DNA of 64,000 nucleotides from Hydractinia symbiolongicarpus (lineage: Eukaryota > Cnidaria > Hydrozoa > Anthoathecata > Hydractiniidae), in the NCBI RefSeq assembly GCF_029227915.1, contig NC_079883.1:5828001-5892000 (forward strand), given 5' to 3'. Shown here piece after piece: positions 51,523-61,480 of this stretch; the first letter of the stretch is position 1, and each line of letters begins with the position of its first letter. The position numbers were made by a program, and so were the translations under genes. The notes beneath the pieces are model-generated. The model saw only the letters and a program-made list of their open reading frames with translations, had not been told where the DNA came from and ran no database searches.

Positions 51523-51690
51523 TGAAAAAAGGCACATTCAGCAAAAAACATGCCAGTGGGATTACATCCCGACAGAACAAATGATCCCATTTTAGACCAC
51601 TGTTAAAAGAACTAGCTATTCTTATTGTATGTCAGTTAAACATTTTCAAGCACTTTTTTTTGAAAAGTAAACAGTTTATAGGAAGCCTAC

Positions 51691-52769
51691 ATTTAGTGGG
51701 TGTTTACTCCAATTTTAATAGTGGACAAAGTTTCTAAAGGTAGGTAAAAAAACCATTAGTTTATTACGAATAAAAAAAGATTTAAAAACATATGCTAAGG
51801 AATTATAATTTTACTGTTTAAACCTCTTTTGTTTCAGTGATAAATGGTTCTTCTCAATAAGAAGCATCTTGTCATATTTTTGTAAAAATTGCTAAAACGT
51901 GCCCACTTGATTTGAAATTTTTCATCAATCTGTTTAATTGTTAAGTTTTTTGTATGTAACAATATTTCTTAATATTTAAAATACGAATACAAAAGGGATA
52001 TTCATGTTTTATGGCAAAGATGTGATAATATTAATATTACATTTTCACAGTTAAAATGGTTTATTATGCTCTATTATTATATACCCGTAAGCAAAAACAG
52101 CCATTGAATAAATAATCGTATTCCACCCGTATTATTCAATGCTTGTGACGTAACAATAGTTTTGACAAAACATTCGTAAACGCATTCAAAAAAAAGAAAT
52201 GAACTTTTTGTCTCTTTGTACCGTGTCGATTTCAACAACATTTCGAAAACATGTCGATTTCACAAAAAAATGTTTCGATCTACACTATAAAATGAAACGA
52301 AAACAAAACAAACACAAAACAAAATAAGTAATATTAATTATAACAATCTCTTTTGGGTATATAATAAAACATATATACAATAGGTAAACATAGGTTATTG
52401 GATTTATTAACCCTCGGTGATATTATATTCAACTCCGCTGCGCGTCGTTGAATAAAAATCACCTCGGGTTAATAAATCTCAATAACCTATGTTTACCTAT
52501 TGTATATCTACTTAATATTCAATGGTTGTAACGTTATTGCCCAAACAATATCTTGGGAAGTCTGTAGTATGTTAATGTGTATGTTAACCGTTACTTATAT
52601 ATGTTTTTAACATCAGTTCATAGGAAATCTACCTGTTGAGTCAAACGTAGTATTTACGCTATTAAAACGGACAAATTGTATTGTTTTCAACTTTAAAGTT
52701 TTTCACGTCGAGATATCGATATTTTACCTAAAAATTATATAAATTTATCGACGGATGTATTTAAATATT
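51691..52769. other. Intergenic, no gene recognised
   Basis: AT-rich sequence right of the LINE remnant. Its only clear structure is the long fold-back at 52372-52506. Confidence 0.6.
52372..52506. mobile_element. Long fold-back (MITE-like) element
   Basis: Two arms of about 60 nt: TATACAATAGGTAAACATAG, GGTTATTG, TTATTAACCC, GATATTATATTCAAC on the left and their complements on the right, around a short GC-rich loop (TCCGCTGCGCGTC). Pairing is nearly complete. No open frame. Could be a miniature inverted-repeat transposon or a small-RNA hairpin; I cannot see target duplications with confidence. Confidence 0.75.
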
Positions 52770-53290
52770 TTTAGATAAAGTTCTTGTAGAAAAGTCTCAG
52801 ACTTGTTCGGTAGAAAAGAAACCGTTGTATATATTTTGTTGCCGTATTTAGGAACTTTGTCTTTAAAACTACGCACTAGTCTGGTCAGGTCCGTTAATAA
52901 AAATCTCTTACGACCTGCAGTCTTAAAGTAGCGTTTTTCTCCCCGATTCGTTTATCAGTATTTTTGGAATTTGATGACCGTGTTTCCAAGGCTTTGCTTT
53001 CAAATGTGGTTATCAATTTAAGTGTAGGAGCTGCAACGTTACTTATTTTAGCGAAACTAACCAAAATTTAAAAGTAAGGGTCTCTAAACATCTGGGAATT
53101 TTTCCTGTCACCGGTAAGGCTGTTTGTTAACATACTCAGTTATCTGCCGTCAAGAAACACCTTTATCTCTGGTTTAACTTCCTTTAGCGATGTTAGTGTC
53201 ACATCGGCTTTCAATAATTTTCTTTTAGAGATTAAGGATAGCTTCAGGGAGACACCAGTACTTAACAACAACATCTCGTCATCACCATAA
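52770..53290 (+). pseudogene. Penelope-like element remnant, GIY-YIG region
   Basis: Translation with frameshifts shows blocks typical of the C-terminal part of Penelope-like retroelements: VEKKPLYIFLLPYLGTLSL, KLRTSLVRSVNKNL, a CRSCNVTYF zinc/GIY-YIG entry (family form C..CN.TYYG), KVRVSKHLGIF.VTGKAV, then SAVKKHL and FRETPVLNNNISS. The YG of the nuclease motif is degraded to FS and there are several stops. No upstream RT core is recognisable. Confidence 0.7.
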
Positions 53291-54459
53291 TATCGATAAA
53301 CTGTAATTATATGTCTTGGAATATTTTAACATCGTATATGCTGACGTTTATTACCATATTTGGTTAGTTTATTAATAACTTGTTGTAAATAAGCTCGTTT
53401 TTTTAATAAAATGTTCTATTTACTGATGACAGCCATGGAAACTGCCATGGAAACTCTAATGGTACCAAATATGATAATGTTTATTTCCAGGTGGAAACCT
53501 AGAATGATAACAATATTAATGACTCATTATATATAATTTCAAACCTCTTGATACCATTATTTATTTTAAATGTTTAACAAAATAAAACCTGTCTTGCCTT
53601 ATCTTATCTGATGCGTTTAGATCTAGTAGAAACACTCTTATCAGGCGTGTATCCCACTCATCATAGCAACATTATGGGAACACGATCAACAATTCTGTTT
53701 TGGGACTTTGGAATTCTTGATAAATTGTTGCAGATCAGCAATAGGAAGCACGCCTTATACCCACCTTTTTTATAGGAATCATATCACTGACAGATCAAAG
53801 ATTTACCCATTTTAGCGCGTCAATACTGTACTGTGCACAAAGGAGCATTAAAATTTCGACCTTAGGTACTTTCTGTCCAAGCTTTAGTAATTCTACATTT
53901 CTGGTCTTGGAAAAATGTTTTAAAGATCCTAAATTAGGTAGACTGTATAAAGAATATGAAGCAAGAAATTATGATTTCTTCTTTGGGAATCTCATAACCG
54001 TACCTCTTAAAAACTGTATATTTAATGTGAAATGGCGTTCCAAAACTGAATCACATGCGCCAGACCTGCGCAAGCAAGATATACAGTGCAACCTTCCTAA
54101 AGCGGAAAGGTCGACGTTAGCAAATTTTTTTATTAAATCTATTCTTTTATAAATACCAATTCGATAAAGCTCGTGGAAAAATCCACTTAGGCAGAGGAAG
54201 AATGACAAAGAGTCATCATTTAAATTTTACTGACGTCAGCACTATCAAGTTCATATATATCAAAAATATTTATTAGAATAACCCGCGTAGCATCTATTGT
54301 GAAAGGCTTCAAACTCTGGTCAAAATATTGTATATGTATATAAACATGTATATTTAAGGAAAAGTTAAGAAGATATATACTTTTAAAAATTTTGCTGACG
54401 CCAGGTCAATATACAATTTTTTTTTGGTAATTTGTTTACACGTTGCCTCTACTATATAG

Positions 54460-54610
54460 AGCTCGAAACGCTGATGAAGAAAATGTATAGGATCATGTAC
54501 TTTTGACATACGGTTACGGAAATATTGTGGTTTAAGTGTTTTTAGATGACGTCATCAACCCTTCATTTGGAATCGGATTCGGGGACCTAGGTTTGGGAAA
54601 CTTACATCGG
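54460..54610. repeat. Dispersed repeat R3, copy 2 (inverted)
   Basis: Reverse-complement match to 42187-42335: GGATCATGTACTTTTG, GAAATATTGTGGTTTAA, GATGACGTCATCA and AGGTTTGGGAAAC occur in mirrored order. Confidence 0.65.
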
Positions 54611-55770
54611 TCCCAGGTGGTCCCTGGTTACCCAAGCGGTGAAAAATAATTGACATCACTACCTCTCCAAGTTATTTTGCCTCAAAGTTTTCAGAGGATT
54701 GTAGTGGCTTCACTAAAGTTAATAAAATTTTCTTTGTCGTCAATGTTATTTTAACATCAAAGTTTGGCAAATTACGGAATAAATTTTTAGGTAATGCTTT
54801 AGAGACTTTATTAAAGGAAATTGTAAAGAATATAATCCACTTCATATTATTGTAGAGATATTTTTAGAATATTTATTGTTTGGAATATTATTAATTGTTT
54901 TTATCCTGTAAATAGCATTCTTTTGACCCTTTAGTAATAAATAATTACGAGAAGATTTTCAATTTACATCCCCTCCTTTGTTAACTCTTTCTGTCTTAAC
55001 GAGTTATTGCATGAATATTTTAGATCAATCTCTCCACAGCAGTAAAGTAAAAACATTTTAATATCAAGTTTACTTATTACTTTTTATTTTCTATCTTAAA
55101 ATCATTTGTCACTTATCTTGTGTTGGAGCATAATTATATGAGGCGAGTTGGCTCGTTTGGCGAGTCAACCTATTCGAAAAATTCATACTTTATAGAAAAA
55201 GTCAACCCAGGACAAAAACTCTACTCTTGTCGGGTTGAAATAAAAGGTGCTTATTTTTTTTTTTTTTTAAAAAAAGAGATTCAAGGTGTAAACAAACCAG
55301 TCAAGTAAAATTGATATTGTTTTTGACGGCTTTTTGATGGCTTTTTTTCACCGTACGAGATTATCAGATAGAGAAAAAGGTCCTGGGGACGTGGTTGAAA
55401 CCGTATAATAAACGCTAAAAAACTTCAATATTATAAGAGCTGCACTTAAGGCAGAGTTCCACTTGTGCGATATTATTTAAAAGTTATTTACATCATTACA
55501 AATGCGTGTCCTCTTGAACGTCAAAACAATTCTGCTTCCCTGCTCGTACACACGTTTTTATATACAAGCTCGGGGAGTCACATGACATGCAACCAATACG
55601 GCTATTTGGTATTTCTTACAACCTTATTATCAGAGCCGCTGTGTCGATGTCAGAAAGATAGAAGATGATCTGGGAACGAGGTTAAGGCTATAAAAAAATT
55701 ACCCAACATTAAATTTCTTTGACGAAAGCATCTCTGAAATCAAAATAGGAAATACTGATCTATTTATATT

Positions 55771-55871
55771 GGATCACAACCTCGAACCCAGGGCCTGTAG
55801 CGTTTTTTTGATGCGTTTCATCCTCATATCAAAAAAACGCTACAGGCCCTTGGTTCGAGGTTGATTGGATC
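55771..55871. repeat. Near-perfect 42-bp-stem hairpin with AACCTCG ends
   Basis: Left arm 55771-55812 and right arm 55828-55871 (GATCACAACCTCGAACCC, AGGGCCTGTAGCGTTTTTTT and complements with a few changes) around a 15-nt loop. The end motif matches the small fold-back at 29007-29080, so both may belong to one miniature inverted-repeat family. Confidence 0.85.
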
Positions 55872-58209
55872 AAAGATCTATTGTATAATATTATATTATA
55901 TTTTTAAAAGATAAGATAAAATATTTTTATACGTATGTGCGTTACTGTGGAATTACGAGGCAGGAAGTAAAAAAACGTTTTATTCAACACTTGTATAAAA
56001 AAAATAGAAAAAGTTTGTAAGAAGTTTTTTGAAATATTGATCTAAAATATCCTTCTTTGATAAACAATACCAAATTTAAACATCGCCCAAAAAATTACAA
56101 ATATTTAAAACAATTGCTAAACAACTAGGAACAAATAATATAGATGAAATAAATACTTTGAAAATAAACAATTTGCCCGATAAACTTGCCCGAGTAAACA
56201 ATGACTAATCAATTTTCTAGCTTAAACTCTTGGTTTGAAAATATTATTTTGAAAATCAAACTTATTGTTAGTTTTAAAGCTCCTTTTTATGTTAAAAGAT
56301 GTGATTTTAGGGAAGGTTTTGTACCTTCGCTTAGAAATAGAAATTCTGGAGATTCCAAACCATATATACATATATATACACTTCCAGGTCCTGGGACGGG
56401 ATTGGTTCATACATTATTGTAATATATATTTTGATGACCAAATTTTGGGCTCACCTACCCATATTCTTTACCGACCGACTATCTTTACTAACTTTATTTT
56501 TTGGCGATACAAAGTTACCAAAACATGTATCGGAATAGAATTGTGTGATAATCATTTTTATTAAAATAGTGCTTGACTGGTAAAAAAAAGAATTACGAAT
56601 ATTGCTTACTCAGCACTTGTGGGTAAGTGTTCCCTGCCACGTCTATAGGTTTTCCTTATTAGCACTCTCTGTAGTAGTATTCGTGCAGTAAACAACTTGT
56701 TTAAGTAAGGAATAAGTTAAGAAAAGAAACGTGACCCTGAGAACGAAGTTGGTGACCATTTAGCTGGACCCAATATTTAGCACGTGGAGAAGGGTTTTTC
56801 CGCTTGCTAGAAAATAATACAACATAATGTAATTTCAACGTGGAGCTGCTTATATAAGCAGATTTTTTTACACAAAACGAAGCATTTAATATGTGTAAAA
56901 ATTCTTTACACCAACATTTCATAGCGATGCACGTCAGCTAATGGTTGGATGAAAATTTTTTGAAAAAAGAGAGAAAATATTGAAAAGAGGAAAGAATTAT
57001 GTAATTAACAACTGGTACGTTTCTATCAGATTTATCTACCTGGTCATTACTGGCCATTTTTTCTTTAGTTTTCCAATAAAGGCGCATGGACCAGTAGTCA
57101 AGTGATAAAACAGTTATATTATAGTTTCTTCTCACAAAGGCAGTGTTTGTATACATTCTTCTTCGGTGAATTAATCAATCAAAACATTTTTTAGAAGTCA
57201 CAAAGAAAATGTGTCATTTAAAGGTGAAAAAGAAGTTGGGTATCAGGTTGCTTCTTTACGTTAAAAATCTACAATTAGTGAAAATTTAACCAGGTAAATT
57301 CTTTTGAAATTTGTTGACATACAGTACGTTGATATTCATGGTTTTTTAAAACCCCCGTAAAAAATAAAGTACAGGCCTATTGAAAAATTCTGGAATAAAT
57401 TCATACACTTGGACTTTAGAATGAACGTCATTTGATGTTGCATAATTTATTCATTGTTTAATTATGACGTATGGCTTAACATGTTTTTGTTTTATGGCAA
57501 TACATAAATAATGTCACGTTGCCCTAAAAACGATCTAACAAAAAAATAAATAGAACACTCCACCGTGCCGTACAATTCACCAATTATCAAAGAAGATTAG
57601 CATTAAGAAACGGAGAGTGCAAATAAAAACAACAATTAATAATAAAGGTCTGTCCACATTGCGGGAATATTTTCTAGTCAGGTATTTTATATATGTATTA
57701 ATATTGTTTAGATTTCAATGAAAATGCAACAAAATAAAGTATGTTATGAATATCACTAGCTTTGTAGGGAAAAGTCTTAAACCAACTGTACAATAAACTT
57801 GAACTAAGAAATAGTTTCTTCTTATTATGAACTTTTTAAATGTAAATAGGGAATAACCTTCTACGTCATTACCACGCATTTCTCGATAGTTCCAGACCTC
57901 TCCACAAATTATGCGTATATATTTATATACGTAAGACAACGTAACTTACTTTAAGCTAAGAGAGAATAAATTGAGTGGGAAAAAAGGGAATTTTCGCAGA
58001 ATTCTATACAGAAATTTTATACAAAAATATACACAACCAGGTTCGTCACTTATACTTGAACACTAAAAAATCATCCCACCCTCCCTCGTTACCAACTTCC
58101 TTTTTAAACATTTCGAAACCTGCTTAGATTTGTAAGGTTGGTGAGGAAGTTTGTGATTGTATTTTTCAACCAATGGCAGCACGTGTATTTTATATTATAG
58201 AAAGTGAAG

Positions 58210-60174
58210 ATGGTGTTGGAAAGCATCAGTCGTCAATCATCAACAGAAGCTGTAGTAGAGAGAAGACATAGTGGTTATGAAGTTCTTCTGGTTGATCCTT
58301 TGCCAGAACGTTTAAAATGTCCATTGTGTAAAAAGTTGATGCGAAATCCCATTCAAACATATCGTGGTGAACTAGCTTGTGAATATTGTTATCAACGCTA
58401 TCAAAAGTATGTTGTTATTTTCTAATCGGTTTTTACATTATTTGTTTGTTTGTTTTGCTTGCTTGTTTGCTTTAAATTTTAATCTTACCTGTGCATTTCT
58501 TTGCTGTAACTCAGATTTTTTTATTAGTTTAACCTTCTACATACTTCGAACACACGCTGTTTGCCCTTTGTCAATTCCTCCCCTTTTTTGCATGTTTTAT
58601 CTCGAGATTTCTCTAACTGTAAAAAACTTTCCTTTCGTTTTCATCTCGATACGGAGTAGCCCACTGTATTTTCTCAGGGGAAGGCTTTTTTGTATTGACT
58701 TATTTGTAATTATTTTTTACAGTGATATCAACGTATGTCCGATTGATCATGAAGCCACATCTCCAGAAAGCACACACAGGGATAAATTTCAAGAACAAGT
58801 TATCGACATGCTGCCATGCTATTGTACCAATAAACAGCGCGGCTGTGACTGGAGAGGAACTGTTAAAGAAGCCGAGGTAGAAAAATAGTTTAAAATGTTA
58901 TAGAATATACTTTAGCTTTAACCAACATTTTAAACTTTTGTGCAATAATATTTGATTTTTTTTCTTAGAACCATCAGGCAGAATGTCAATTTGGGCCTGT
59001 TAAATGCTGTTTCTGTGGTGAAAATGTCCACGATAGAAGTTTAAAGAACGACCATTTGAAGAATTGTACTGCTTTAATTGAAAGAAAAATCTGCATATAC
59101 GAGTCCATTGGATGTAAATACAAGGTAGCTACACTTCTAGTGAAGATTCTCACCTTTATTTTAATGCAATCTGACCATTTATCTTTTGTCACTTTACAGC
59201 AACCTTCTTCAAAAGTCTTTTTATTTCTGAAAGATCGTAACACATAATCACTTTCTTGTGCGATATTTATATGCAGCAAATAGCAATAGAAATCATTTTT
59301 TAAACGATTCAATTTGATTTTTTAGGTTACAAACGTTGAAGAACATGTCCAGCATCTCCTTAATGATTCATATCAACACGTATTTCTGCAGCAAAAAGAG
59401 ACGAACAAGCAGAAAGAAATCGCACAACATCTAAAGGAAGAACTAACAAAGAAAACCATCGCAATTAAAGAAATAGAAGAAAATCTAAATGACAATGTTT
59501 CTTCATTAAAGGAGAAAATTTCCAAGTTGCTAAAAAATGCAGAAGATAGCCAAAAAGCATTTTTACATATAAACACTCAATTACAAAAACTTTCAAATCA
59601 AATGGAGCATATCAAATCTGCTGGTAATAATGATTTAAACAATGAAGTCAACACGAGTCTCATGACTGATATTAACGAAAAAATAGCAACTTTGGATTTG
59701 AAACAGCAATTAGGTGAAAACACTACATATGATGGAAAGATCTTATGGAAGATTGATAACTTTTCATATAGAATGCAACAAGCTGTAACGGGGAGAGTGA
59801 CAGCATTGCACAGCGCTCCATGCTTTACAAGTAGATATGGATACAAATTCTGTGGACGCTTATACCTAAATGGAGACGGTATGGGAAAATGTTCTCACGT
59901 CTCCTTATTCATGGTGTTAATGAAATCGCAATACGACAATCTACTGGATTGGCCATTTAATAAGCATATGATGTTCAGATTGATCAATCAGGAAGATTAC
60001 AGCAAAAGTATTCAGGAAAGTTTCCTTCCAGATGGAGCTTCATCCAGCTTTCAGAAGCCAACTAGAGAAATGAATGTAGCAGCTGGCTGCCCCTTGTTTG
60101 TATCAAAAGAGAAATTGCTAAATGAAGGCTTCGTTAAAGATGATGCAATTTTTATTGAAATATCTGCTAAATAA
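58210..60174 (+). CDS. TRAF-family adaptor (RING-like, 2 TRAF zinc fingers, coiled coil, MATH)
   Basis: Cytoplasmic adaptor of TNF-receptor/TLR-type signalling, most like the TRAF1/2/3/5 group by its MATH domain. Exons 58210-58406, 58723-58876, 58969-59124, 59326-60174; GT-AG, in phase, 451 aa. RING-like region about residues 36-80 (CPLC...CEYC...CPID), TRAF-type zinc fingers about 95-185 (CTNKQRGCDW..H..C; CCFCGENV..H..C), coiled coil about 185-285, MATH/TRAF-C about 304-451 (YDGKILWKIDNF, SRYGYKFCGRLYLNGDG, LSLF-like SLFMVLMK, DDAIFIEI). The RING lacks its third and fourth ligands: the usual CGHRFC position reads RGELAC. It has two zinc fingers where TRAF2 has more. The ATG at 58210 is nine bases after an acceptor AG (58199-58200), implying a spliced or trans-spliced leader. 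Orthology to one vertebrate TRAF cannot be decided here. Confidence 0.93.
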
Positions 60175-60458
60175 TTTTAGGTTATTTAATCAAAAGAAAA
60201 GTAAAAATGAAATGTAAATGTAAATTAAAAAACAATAAATAGAACAGTAGTAATATTTGTAATTATTTAATAGAAGGTTTATATTTTAATATCTTTGGCT
60301 TAGTGTTTATAAAATACGATTATTAAGTTTTTGTTATATGTGAAATTTTCCACTTCAGTTTATTTTCAAAAAGGATGCAACTTTTAAATAAATTTAAGGG
60401 TCTGACTAACATTAAAAGTATGTTAGACAACCAGCCAAGGTATCCGGTTTTCCTGGTT

Positions 60459-60853
60459 CTACATCAAATTTTTAGCCAATAAAATTGCAGGAAACTGATA
60501 TAGCAGTGAGAAGCATTTAAATTAAATTTTACAACGTATAAAAAAAAGAAATATTTAAAATTTTGATTATTGTTATTATATTAAAATGTATTTTAGATGT
60601 AATTTTGCTATTTTTATAGTAATTGATTTTGAATTATATTATCTTTTAATTGACAAATGAAAATCAAAAATAGGATGTTACAAAGTTTTAAGTACTTTGA
60701 ATTTTGGAAAAAAACAAAATATTATTTTATTCTTTTTACAGTTGCTATGTATTCTTTCAAATGACATTAACAAAAAAACACTGAAATTTGTGTATTCTTA
60801 TTTAATTTTTTTGCTTGTAAATAAATGCTAATGTACAGTGGAACCTCTCTGAG
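60459..60853. repeat. Diverged direct duplication, copy 1 (TRAF 3' side)
   Basis: About 395 bp that recurs at 61084-61480, offset about 625 bp. Blocks shared along the full length: CTGATATAGCAGT, AGCATTTAAATTAAATTT, TAGATGTAA, TTTAATTGACA, CTATGTATTCTTT, GCTAATGT.CAGTGGAACCTCT. Both copies end in the pogo-like CAGTGGAACCTCT motif. Confidence 0.85.
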
Positions 60854-61083
60854 CGTAACATTCTTTTGTGATCATGATAAAAACGTTTCTTAAATTGTTT
60901 AGGTAACTTGCTTTAAAAGAGTTACCTGCACGGAAAATTCTTTTTTGAAGATAAGAAAAATGTTTCCTTTTTCTGAGCCACAAAAAGCTCTGACTTTTAT
61001 ATACATACATTGTTATATTATTATTTTTAGGTTTGCTATTTATTATCAACATTGTAAAACTAATTAAGTTATTAACCATTCTG

Positions 61084-61480
61084 CTACAGCACATTTTTAG
61101 TCAATAAAATCGAAGTAAATTGATATAGCAGTAAGAAGTATTTAAATTAAATTTAGCAACGTTTATAAAAAACGAAATATTTTAAATTATAATTATTGAT
61201 ATATTGTATTTAGATTTATTTTAGATGTAACTTTTGTTATTTTCCTACTAATTTTCTTATCTTTATAATCTTTCAATTGACAGATGAAAAAGGAAAAATA
61301 GAATGTTATAATGATTTGAGCACTTTAAATTTTGGGGAAAACAAAATTGTATTTTTATTACTTTTATAGTAACTATGTATTCTTTTAAAGACATAAACAA
61401 AAATACACTGAAACTTCATGTATTCTTATTTAATCTTTTGCTTGTGAATAAATGCTAATGTGCAGTGGAACCTCTTTGAG
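61084..61480. repeat. Diverged direct duplication, copy 2
   Basis: Second copy of 60459-60853 with scattered substitutions and small indels throughout, so clearly older than the duplication at 709-1911. Confidence 0.85.

Larger units (their letters stand above)
49100..51690 (+). pseudogene. Decayed LINE reverse transcriptase, split by the Helitron-like array
   Basis: Remains of a non-LTR retrotransposon RT, jockey/CR1-like, in two pieces: 49100-49823 and 51523-about 51690. In translation with frameshifts the first piece shows KILEIIMYNRIYSFL, a QFGLQAGH block, CGVPQGLILGSLMF (RT motif GVPQG), FADDANLF (the catalytic FADD), a MKFLGILW block and FCKRCMG/ANVAWGSTN. The second piece continues with KKHASGITSRQNK and, after a stop, HFRPLLKELAILIVCQLNIF. 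The segment with the first catalytic Asp is deleted, and there are several frameshifts and stops, so it is dead. The array at 49824-51522 interrupts it cleanly. Confidence 0.85.
53291..58209. other. Intergenic upstream of TRAF, no gene recognised
   Basis: About 4.9 kb. It holds dispersed repeat R3 inverted (54460-54610), a pogo-like CAGTGCAACCTTCCTAAAG end near 54088, a decayed Helitron-like hairpin at 54172-54189, a strong hairpin (55771-55871), and a 15-T run near 55255. Open frames such as 56265-56564 and 57715-57939 lack protein features. Confidence 0.5.

Noticed and set aside
57000-57160. Possible first exon on the minus strand (MASNDQVDKSDRNVP)
   Set aside because: No downstream exon could be joined and composition is not convincing.
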